From an uncultured Dokdonia sp. (GTDB lineage: Bacteria; Bacteroidota; Bacteroidia; Flavobacteriales; Flavobacteriaceae): 11,790 nucleotides of DNA. The first letter of the stretch is position 1. Each line of letters starts with the position of its first letter. The notes under the pieces are model-generated. The model worked only from the letters and a program-made list of their open reading frames with translations, searched no databases and was not told the DNA's origin. The position numbers and the translations under genes are program-made. The stretch is from positions 1 to 11,790 of the forward strand of contig CAKZKZ010000530.1 in assembly GCA_937124495.1 (NCBI GenBank). The letters are read 5' to 3'. This document shows positions 5,163-11,790 of this stretch, piece after piece.

Positions 5163-8100
5163 ATGAAACAAAGCTTAAGATTATTTTTCTTACTTTCTTT
5201 TTTACTACTTATGAGCCAAGTAACTTTTGCTCAAGAAAAAGAAGTTACAGGAAAAGTGACTGTAAAAATTGATGGAACTCCTATTATAGGAGTTAATGTC
5301 TTAATTGAAGGCACAACAAATGGTGCTCAAACAGATTTTGATGGAAATTATGTCATTACGGCATCAGTAGGTGACATATTAAGTTTTTCCTATGTAGGAA
5401 TGAAAAGTACGCAAGTTACTGTTCAGGATGCTACCGTTATTAATATTCAACTTGAAGAAGACCTAGAAAGTCTAGATGAAGTTATTGTTACTGCACTCGG
5501 GATTAAGAAAACACGTAAATCCATAACATATGCTGCTCAAGATATTAATTCTGAGGAGTTAAGCAGAACTAAGCAGACAAACCCTATTAATAGTTTATCT
5601 GGTAAAGTATCTGGTGTATCTATAACTAGAAGCGCCTCAGGTTCTGGTGGATCTGTAAAAGTCGTATTAAGAGGTAATGCTTCTCTAGGAAACAATCAAC
5701 CGTTATATGTAGTTGATGGAATTCCATTATCTAACCCAACAGCAGGACAACCTTCCGACACCTTTGGTGATATTAATGGAGGTAATAGAGATGGTGGAGA
5801 TGCATTGGCGTTACTTAATCCTGAAGATATCGAATCTTTAACAGTATTAAAAGGAGCTTCAGCTTCAGCTCTTTATGGTAGTGCTGGTTTAAATGGAGTT
5901 ATCTTAATTACTACAAAGCGTGGTAGATCAGGTGGGTTTAAAGTAAATTACTCATCTAACTTAACAGTAGATAGCGCAGCATATCTTTTAGATCTTAATG
6001 GAGAAACTGAAAATAATGTTGATGATTTTTTAAATACAGGAGTAACAAACATAAACTCTTTGAATATATCAGGAGGATCCGAGACAGCGCAAACGTATTT
6101 TTCATATAGTAATACTTTTGGATCTGGTGTGTTACAAACAAACAATATAAAACAACATACATTTAACATCAGAGAGACTGCTCAATTATTTGATGGTAAA
6201 CTTAAAGTGAATGCAAGTGTACTAGCTTCTACTCAAAAAATTAGAAATAGAGCTGTTTCTGGGTTGTATTTTAATCCTTTAATAGGGGCATACAATTTCC
6301 AATCAGATACAGAGAATCTTTCTGAGTATCGTAATTTTGAAGAGTTTGATCCTACTAGAAATATTCAAAGACAGCGCTGGTTTAGACCTACATCAGATAT
6401 CGAACAAAATCCATACTGGATTTTAAATCGCAACCCAGCAGAAGACACTAATAATAAATTACTAGCATCATTAAATTTGAATTATAAGTTTAATGATTTA
6501 ATATCCCTTCAGGCTAGAGGTACGTATGACAAGTCAATCTTGGATTATGAAAAAAGAGTATTTGCAACTACTGAGGCAACATTGGCTCCTGCAAATGGTC
6601 GTTATATTGTTACTGAAAATGACTTTACACGTCTTTTCGGAGATCTTATAGCAACAATAACACCAACAATTAATGATGACTATTCATTAAATGCTATTGT
6701 AGGGACAAGTATTACGCGTAACATAACAGAATCTTTCACAGGAGATTCCGGAACTAATGGAGGTTTACAATTTGCAAATGTATTTTCATTTCAAAACTTT
6801 CAAGGGAATCCACAAGTGAGTTTTACGCAAAATTCATTAGAAACATTGGGATATTCTATATTTACAAGTGCCACTTTAGGGTATCAAGATAAAATTTATG
6901 TAGATGTAACAGCCAGAAATGATTGGGACTCTACACTGCCATCTTCAGATAATTCGTTTTTCTATCCTTCTGTAGGAGTTACTGGAGTATTGAATGAATT
7001 ATTTAATCTTGGTGATAGGGTTTCTTTTGCAAAGTTACGTGCTTCTTATGCAGAAGTTGGAAATGGTTTTGCAGCAGATATATTAGCGCGTAATAGAGCT
7101 ATTTCATTTGGAGGAGGAGGAGTATCGTCTTTTCCAACAAGCCCGTTTCCAGGAACGACACCTGAGCCAGAAAGACAACGTTCTTTTGAAATAGGCACAG
7201 AATGGCGTTTTGATAATAATCGCTATGGAATCGATATAGGGTATTACAGAACCAGTACCATCAATCAGTTATTTACTGTTCCTATCTCTGTTACAGTTAC
7301 AGAAGAAGGGGTGCCTTTTGCATTTATAAACTCTGGCGATATTTTAAATAAAGGTGTTGAAGCGACTCTATTTGCTAAACCTATCGATACTGATGATTTT
7401 AAATGGAGAACGACGTTAAATTTTGCAACAAATGACAACGAAATTAAACGACTTGTAGATACTGGTATTGAAGGAGTAGAGTCATTATCAAATGTTGCTA
7501 TTTCACCCCCTGGAGTAAATACATTTGGATCCTTCTTAGTAGAAGGAGGCTCTTTTGGAGATATTTATGCACAAGTAGTTGCAAGAAATGAAGATGGTTT
7601 ACCTATTGTAGATACTAGTGATGGTATTGTTATTCAACAGCAAGATGATGATGATAGAGTTCCTGGGTTAGAATTAGTAGGTAATGCAAATCCTGATTTT
7701 ACCTTAGGTTGGAATAATTCATTTGGATATAAAAACTGGACACTAGATTTTCTTGTTGACGGAAAGTTTGGTGGTGAGACTGTAAGTTTAACAGAAGCTA
7801 TTGTAGAAGGATTAAGTAACAATTCTGCAAGAGAAACTGCAAATGCACCTGTACAGATAGTTAGTCCTGAAGGTGTTGTTTCTACGATATCTGCTCAAGA
7901 ATATTACAGTGCAGCTGGTGGTAGAAATGGATTTACTGGAGAGTATGTATACAGCGCTACAAATGTAAGACTTGCTGAGTTTGCACTAGGCTACAATTTT
8001 AACTTATCTGACGATTCATTTTTCTCAAATATAAAAGCATCTTTAGTAGGGAGTAATCTATTTTTCTTCTATAAAGATGCGCCACATGATCCTAATATTT

Positions 8101-8192
8101 CGTTAAGCACAGGTAATGCATTACAAGGAGTAGATGTTTTTGGTCTTCCATCTACGAGAAGTATTGGGCTTAACCTTAACTTAACATTTTAA
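5163..8192 (+). CDS. SusC-type TonB-dependent outer-membrane transporter
   Basis: This outer-membrane beta-barrel pumps oligosaccharides into the periplasm using TonB/ExbBD energy, with a SusD lipoprotein as its lid. It has 1009 residues, the normal length. In order: a signal peptide with cleavage probably after TFA (23|24); a carboxypeptidase-D-like regulatory domain at about 28-97 with GVNVLIEGTTNGAQTDFDG and SYVGMKS; a TonB-box region LDEVIVTALG (104-113); the plug domain (about 115-255) with LSGKVSGVSI, VVLRG, QPLYVVDGIPLSN and the SusC hallmark NPEDIESLTVLKGASASALYG; then the barrel, ending in a C-terminal phenylalanine (NLNLTF) as expected for assembly by the BAM complex. It starts a plus-strand operon with the SusD gene 6 bases downstream. 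There is no N-terminal STN domain, so it is not a classical anti-sigma-factor transducer; control by the divergent LytTR system fits. The ligand is probably a chitin-type oligosaccharide, judged only from the neighbours. Confidence 0.97.
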   Translation: MKQSLRLFFLLSFLLLMSQVTFAQEKEVTGKVTVKIDGTPIIGVNVLIEGTTNGAQTDFDGNYVITASVGDILSFSYVGMKSTQVTVQDATVINIQLEEDLESLDEVIVTALGIKKTRKSITYAAQDINSEELSRTKQTNPINSLSGKVSGVSITRSASGSGGSVKVVLRGNASLGNNQPLYVVDGIPLSNPTAGQPSDTFGDINGGNRDGGDALALLNPEDIESLTVLKGASASALYGSAGLNGVILITTKRGRSGGFKVNYSSNLTVDSAAYLLDLNGETENNVDDFLNTGVTNINSLNISGGSETAQTYFSYSNTFGSGVLQTNNIKQHTFNIRETAQLFDGKLKVNASVLASTQKIRNRAVSGLYFNPLIGAYNFQSDTENLSEYRNFEEFDPTRNIQRQRWFRPTSDIEQNPYWILNRNPAEDTNNKLLASLNLNYKFNDLISLQARGTYDKSILDYEKRVFATTEATLAPANGRYIVTENDFTRLFGDLIATITPTINDDYSLNAIVGTSITRNITESFTGDSGTNGGLQFANVFSFQNFQGNPQVSFTQNSLETLGYSIFTSATLGYQDKIYVDVTARNDWDSTLPSSDNSFFYPSVGVTGVLNELFNLGDRVSFAKLRASYAEVGNGFAADILARNRAISFGGGGVSSFPTSPFPGTTPEPERQRSFEIGTEWRFDNNRYGIDIGYYRTSTINQLFTVPISVTVTEEGVPFAFINSGDILNKGVEATLFAKPIDTDDFKWRTTLNFATNDNEIKRLVDTGIEGVESLSNVAISPPGVNTFGSFLVEGGSFGDIYAQVVARNEDGLPIVDTSDGIVIQQQDDDDRVPGLELVGNANPDFTLGWNNSFGYKNWTLDFLVDGKFGGETVSLTEAIVEGLSNNSARETANAPVQIVSPEGVVSTISAQEYYSAAGGRNGFTGEYVYSATNVRLAEFALGYNFNLSDDSFFSNIKASLVGSNLFFFYKDAPHDPNISLSTGNALQGVDVFGLPSTRSIGLNLNLTF

Positions 8193-8198
8193 AAAAAA

Positions 8199-9815
8199 AT
8201 GACTATGAAACAAATAAGTAAATTATTATTAATCCTTACCTTTTTTGGATTAATTACAGTCTCTTGTAGTGATTTTGACGATGTCAATGACAATCCAAGG
8301 AACATTTCGGAAGAACAATTAGAAGTAGATTTTCAAAATATAGGTTCAAACTATCAAGGTATTTTTGAAAATATTTATCAATACGCTCCTGCTTGGTCAT
8401 ACCAGTTACAGCAAAACTTAAATGCAGATGTTTATTCAGGATATATGACTAATCCTCGTCCATTTGTTGCTGGCGCCAATAACACAACCTACAATGTGGT
8501 TAGTGGATGGAATGATTTTATTTGGAGTGTGCCTTACACTGAGGTTATGGGTAGAGTTAATACAATAGATAGGTTAGCATCAGAAGAATTCCCTACATTA
8601 AATGCTGTCGCACTCATACTAAAGGTTGAAGCGATGCATCGTGTGTCTGATGTTTTTGGGCCTATAGTATATACTAATTTTGGTGATTTAGAAAACGCAG
8701 GGGTTTATGATTCTCAACAAGAAGCATACAATGCTTTTTTTACAGATTTAGACACTGCCGAAAGTATTTTGACTGCAGATATAGAAAACTTATCATTTAG
8801 TGAGTTTGATTTATCATATGGAGGAGATTATACAAAGTGGGTCATTTTTGCCAATTCTTTACGTTTACGTTTAGCCATACATATTTCAAAAGTAGACCCT
8901 GCAAGAGCTAAGAACGAAGGTGAAAAAGCTCTAAACCATCCTCTGGGTGTAATGGCTTCAAATGCAGATAGCTTTTTTGTAAATAGTAATATAGATCATC
9001 CTCTTGCTACTATAGATAATTCATGGGGTGATATCCGTATGAATGCCTCTATGGAATCAATATTATCTGGATATAGTGATCCAAGAATAAATTCATATTT
9101 TTCTGAAGTAAACCCAGGTGATGCCGAAACTGTTCCTGTTATTCCTGGAGAATTAAAAGGAGTTCGTGGTGGATTACCACTACTTTCTGGATTTGCTGAT
9201 GAACTTGCTCAAAAGGCTGATTATATCAATTTTGCAGTATTAAATGATGATATTCACACACCTAGAGTACAATTGATGACAGCGTCAGAGGTTTATTTTT
9301 TAAGAGCTGAAGCCGCATTACGTAATTGGGCTGGAGCTGGTGATGCTCAAAGCAATTATGAGCAAGGTATTACAATTTCTTTTCAACAACGAGGGGCAAA
9401 TGGAGCATCTAGTTACATTGCAGACAATACCTCATCTCCAGCAGATTATATCGACCCTGTAACGCCTGCAAATAGCATATCTGCATTAAGTAATGTTACA
9501 ATAGCTTGGGATGCTGGTGATACGGATGAAGTGAAACTAGAAAAAGTAATTACTCAAAAATGGATTGCTATGTTTCCTGAAGGTCAAGAAGCTTGGACTG
9601 AATTTAGACGTACGGGATATCCAAAAATATTTCCTGTTGTAAGCAATCAAAGTGGAGGAATTGTAGATACAGATATACAGATAAGAAGGATTCCTTTTGT
9701 AGATAGTGAACTGTCAACAAATGCTGCAGGAGTAGCTGCAGCTGTCAATCTTTTAGGTGGCTCAGATAATGCTGGCACAAGAGTGTGGTGGGATACAGGA
9801 GGGCCTAACTTTTAA
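8199..9815 (+). CDS. SusD/RagB-family outer-membrane lipoprotein (SusD-like_2 type)
   Basis: This surface glycan-binding lipoprotein forms a complex with the upstream SusC protein. It has 538 residues. The N-terminus is a lipoprotein signal peptide ending LITVSC, with lipidated cysteine 23. The acidic SDFDD directly after the cysteine resembles the export signals that send Bacteroidota lipoproteins to the cell surface. SusD-like_2 landmarks are the NDNP segment after the acidic stretch, alpha-helical repeats with ALILKVEAMHRVSDVFGPIVYTNFG, KWVIFANSLRLRLAIHIS, the VYFLRAEAALRNWAG helix, and GQEAWTEFRRTGYP near 463-476. The start is ATG at 8199 or, equally plausibly, the in-frame ATG at 8205, which gives MKQIS and would leave 536 residues. 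It lies 6 bases after the SusC stop, so the two are co-transcribed. The ligand cannot be read from the sequence. Confidence 0.95.
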   Translation: MTMKQISKLLLILTFFGLITVSCSDFDDVNDNPRNISEEQLEVDFQNIGSNYQGIFENIYQYAPAWSYQLQQNLNADVYSGYMTNPRPFVAGANNTTYNVVSGWNDFIWSVPYTEVMGRVNTIDRLASEEFPTLNAVALILKVEAMHRVSDVFGPIVYTNFGDLENAGVYDSQQEAYNAFFTDLDTAESILTADIENLSFSEFDLSYGGDYTKWVIFANSLRLRLAIHISKVDPARAKNEGEKALNHPLGVMASNADSFFVNSNIDHPLATIDNSWGDIRMNASMESILSGYSDPRINSYFSEVNPGDAETVPVIPGELKGVRGGLPLLSGFADELAQKADYINFAVLNDDIHTPRVQLMTASEVYFLRAEAALRNWAGAGDAQSNYEQGITISFQQRGANGASSYIADNTSSPADYIDPVTPANSISALSNVTIAWDAGDTDEVKLEKVITQKWIAMFPEGQEAWTEFRRTGYPKIFPVVSNQSGGIVDTDIQIRRIPFVDSELSTNAAGVAAAVNLLGGSDNAGTRVWWDTGGPNF

Positions 9816-9853
9816 AAATAATACTATTTGAATATTAGTTTGAATTAGGCTTT

Positions 9854-9882
9854 AGCAATAGGGAGATTATCTCCCTGTTGCT
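9854..9882 (+). terminator. Strong hairpin between susD and nagB (terminator or RNA-stability element)
   Basis: The arms AGCAATAGGGAGA and TCTCCCTGTTGCT form 13 base pairs, one of them T-G, closed by a TTA loop. Only three T residues follow the stem, so classical termination would be inefficient. It could give partial termination or protect the 3' end of the abundant susCD message, leaving nagB at lower expression or under its own promoter. Confidence 0.6.
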
Positions 9883-9926
9883 TTACACTTATAACGATCA
9901 TTAAATTGTGTAAATCAGGATTAGTA

Positions 9927-9942
9927 CGCTTTCGCGAAAGCG
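9927..9942. repeat. 16-base perfect palindrome CGCTTTCGCGAAAGCG
   Basis: It is a GC-rich perfect dyad inside an A/T-rich spacer, 85 bases upstream of the NagB start; no second copy was seen in the window. From memory, very similar CGCTTTCGCGAAAGCG elements recur in intergenic DNA of some marine Flavobacteriaceae, so this is probably a dispersed genomic motif and not a locus-specific operator. Confidence 0.6.
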
Positions 9943-10024
9943 CAACAAACAACTATAAATCAGTGTTCTAAAACAGGTCAATTCATATTGTCACGTACTT
10001 AGAAATTTTGTGTAGAATAATGTT

Positions 10025-11790
10025 ATGATATTAGATTTAGAAAATTACAAAACACTTACCTATTCTAAAGCTGGGAGATTTGAAGAAACTCGTTATGAAA
10101 AAATTCATAACGTTCTTTTTAAAACATCCACTGAAGCTTCTATTTTAGTTGCAAGAGAAATAGCGGCTTTAATTAAAGAAAAGGCACAATCTAATTCTCA
10201 TTGTGTTTTAGGGTTAGCCACCGGGTCATCTCCTATTAAAGTATATGAGGAATTAGTAAGAATGCATAAAGAGGAAGGGTTAAGTTTTTCAAACGTAATC
10301 ACTTTTAACCTTGATGAGTATTACCCTATGGATAGTAGTAATATTCAAAGCTATCATTATTTTATGCATGAACACTTATTTAATCATATTGACATTTTAC
10401 CTGAGAACGTCAATATCCCTAACGGTGTCATAAAAAGTGAAGATTTATATCAATATTGTATAGATTATGAAATAAAGATTAAAGAAGTTGGAGGAATAGA
10501 TTTTCAACTTTTAGGAATCGGTAGAACGGGGCATATTGGTTTTAATGAACCAGGCTCACATTTTAATTCAAGTACTAGAATTATAACCCTAGATCATATA
10601 ACAAGAATAGATGCTGCTCCTGCTTTTTTAGGCATTGATAATGTGCCTAAAAAAGCCATTACGATGGGGATAGGCACCGTATGTAATGCTAAAAGAATTG
10701 TTCTTTTGGCTTGGGGTCTCAATAAGAATAATATCATAAAGAAAACTATTGAAGGTGATATAAGTTCTAATGTTCCTGCAACATATTTACAGCATCATAA
10801 AAATGCAACTTTTGTAATAGACGAAGAAGCATCTTCTGAGTTAACACGAGTAAAAACACCATGGCTTGTTAAATCTTGTCTATGGACAGCATCTCTTAAA
10901 CTTAAAGCTGTTGTTTGGTTAAGTGAATTATTAAAAAAGCCTATTCTAAAATTAACAGATAAAGACTATAATGACAATGGAATGTCTGATCTTTTGACAG
11001 AAGAGGGAACGGCATATGATTTAAATATTAAGATGTTTAATAGGCTTCAGCATACAATTACAGGTTGGCCTGGAGGGAAACCTAATTCAGATGATTCCAA
11101 TAGACCTGAAAGAGCAGTTCCTTCTAAAAAAAGAGTTATCATATTTAGTCCTCATCCAGATGATGATGTCATATCTATGGGAGGAACTTTTGATCGATTA
11201 GTAGAGCAAGGACATGAAGTCCATATTGCATATCAGACATCTGGAAATATAGCTGTATCTGATGAGGAAGCTTTAAAGTTTGCAGAGATTGCAAAAACTA
11301 TCAATTCTAATTCTAAAGAAGTAAATGATATCATTGATTTTATAAAAAATAAAAAGGACAATGATATAATAGATCCAATTTCAGTTAGAAAACTTAAAGG
11401 ATCTATTCGTAAAAGTGAATCATTGGCAGCAACAAGGTATTTAGGAATATCAGATACTAATGTTCACTTTTTAAACCTTCCCTTTTATGAAACTGGAACT
11501 ATCAAAAAAGGAAGTATTACTCAAGAAGATATTTCAATTGTCAATGATTTAATAACTAAAATACAGCCAAATCAAATATTTGCGGCAGGAGATTTAGCAG
11601 ATCCACATGGGACTCATAAAGTATGTCTAGATATTTTATTCTCATCCATTAATCTCTTAAAGGAAAAAACATATATGCAAGATTGTTGGGTTTGGTTGTA
11701 CAGAGGAGCCTGGCATGAATGGGAATCGTATGAAATAGAAATGGCAGTACCTATGAGTCCTGATCAAGTTCTAAAAAAGAGACACGCAAT
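10025..11790 (+). CDS. nagB: Glucosamine-6-phosphate deaminase-like protein fused to a PIG-L deacetylase domain (3' end outside window)
   Basis: 588 codons are present and the frame is open at the window edge. The N-terminal part (about 30-300) is NagB-like; NagB converts glucosamine 6-phosphate to fructose 6-phosphate and ammonia in the cytoplasm. It shows the phosphate loop LATGSSP (64-70), FNLDEYY with D97 (E. coli D72), HIGFNEPGS with H170 and E175 (E. coli H143, E148), and VPKKAITMGIGT. The loop before the histidine reads GIGRTGH where E. coli has GVGNDGH, so catalytic D141 is a threonine (T168). After a linker with GWPGGKPNSDD comes a PIG-L (LmbE) domain with the metal motif SPHPDDD (375-381, H377/D380) and a later DPHGTHK (526-532) that probably supplies the third ligand. 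PIG-L enzymes deacetylate GlcNAc compounds. Bacteroidota homologues of this fusion are about 640-660 residues, so probably 50-70 are cut off. The ATG at 10025-10027 is the first start after an in-frame TAG at 10013. The gene is 209 bases downstream of the SusD gene. Confidence 0.92.
   Translation, partial: MILDLENYKTLTYSKAGRFEETRYEKIHNVLFKTSTEASILVAREIAALIKEKAQSNSHCVLGLATGSSPIKVYEELVRMHKEEGLSFSNVITFNLDEYYPMDSSNIQSYHYFMHEHLFNHIDILPENVNIPNGVIKSEDLYQYCIDYEIKIKEVGGIDFQLLGIGRTGHIGFNEPGSHFNSSTRIITLDHITRIDAAPAFLGIDNVPKKAITMGIGTVCNAKRIVLLAWGLNKNNIIKKTIEGDISSNVPATYLQHHKNATFVIDEEASSELTRVKTPWLVKSCLWTASLKLKAVVWLSELLKKPILKLTDKDYNDNGMSDLLTEEGTAYDLNIKMFNRLQHTITGWPGGKPNSDDSNRPERAVPSKKRVIIFSPHPDDDVISMGGTFDRLVEQGHEVHIAYQTSGNIAVSDEEALKFAEIAKTINSNSKEVNDIIDFIKNKKDNDIIDPISVRKLKGSIRKSESLAATRYLGISDTNVHFLNLPFYETGTIKKGSITQEDISIVNDLITKIQPNQIFAAGDLADPHGTHKVCLDILFSSINLLKEKTYMQDCWVWLYRGAWHEWESYEIEMAVPMSPDQVLKKRHA

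Noticed and set aside
5948..6169. Minus-strand frame inside the SusC gene
   Set aside because: Antisense to a confident coding region and without recognisable features; the same holds for the minus-strand frame at 7634-7822.
10025..10930. Reading the nagB product as 6-phosphogluconolactonase, which shares the fold
   Set aside because: The FNLDEYY and GHIGFNEPGS motifs, the VPKKAITMGIGT segment and the PIG-L fusion are specific to the NagB branch.
1..11790. CRISPR arrays, insertion sequences, toxin-antitoxin pairs or phage genes
   Set aside because: I read both strands for regular spaced repeats, transposase motifs and small paired genes and found none.

Overview
The window comes from a low-GC member of the Bacteroidota, most likely a marine or soil Flavobacteriia. 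The grounds are an adjacent SusC/SusD outer-membrane pair, A/T-rich leaders without Shine-Dalgarno sequences, promoter boxes of the TAnnTTTG type, a NagB protein carrying a PIG-L domain, and a prs-rplY gene pair. A perfect CGCTTTCGCGAAAGCG palindrome near 9.93 kb recalls one I remember as frequent in some marine Flavobacteriaceae such as Dokdonia relatives. That is a memory-based hint, not an identification.

Left part (1-1584): a housekeeping block. On the minus strand, prs (PRPP synthetase) is followed by rplY (ribosomal protein L25). The L25 frame is authentic only for its first ~98 residues and then runs into DNA that reads, on the plus strand, as the C-terminal ATP-binding end of a sensor histidine kinase. 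This is a real rearrangement or an assembly junction near base 60. Divergent from prs is a tRNA-Leu(CAA) with its own promoter-like box and a strong terminator. About 290 bases without a recognisable gene follow.

Middle part (1829-4958, minus strand): a tightly coupled operon made of a LytS-type membrane histidine kinase, a LytTR response regulator and a sugar permease of the FucP/NagP type. Kinase and regulator overlap by 4 bases; regulator and permease are 2 bases apart.

Right part (5163 to the window end, plus strand): a SusC-type TonB-dependent transporter, a SusD-like lipoprotein 6 bases downstream, then after 209 bases a NagB/PIG-L fusion protein that is cut by the window edge.

The right and middle parts form one nutrient locus. 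SusCD would capture an oligosaccharide at the outer membrane, the permease would import the released sugar across the inner membrane, and the NagB fusion points to an amino sugar, so chitin- or GlcNAc-type glycans are the best guess. The gene content resembles the chitin utilisation locus I recall from Flavobacterium johnsoniae. No glycoside hydrolase is inside the window, so the substrate is inferred. The 204-base divergent region holds two direct repeats with a 21-base period just upstream of a plausible susC promoter, the layout expected for a LytTR activator site. I see no wholly new system. The best leads are that operator candidate, the altered catalytic loop of the NagB fusion, and the broken L25/kinase junction.
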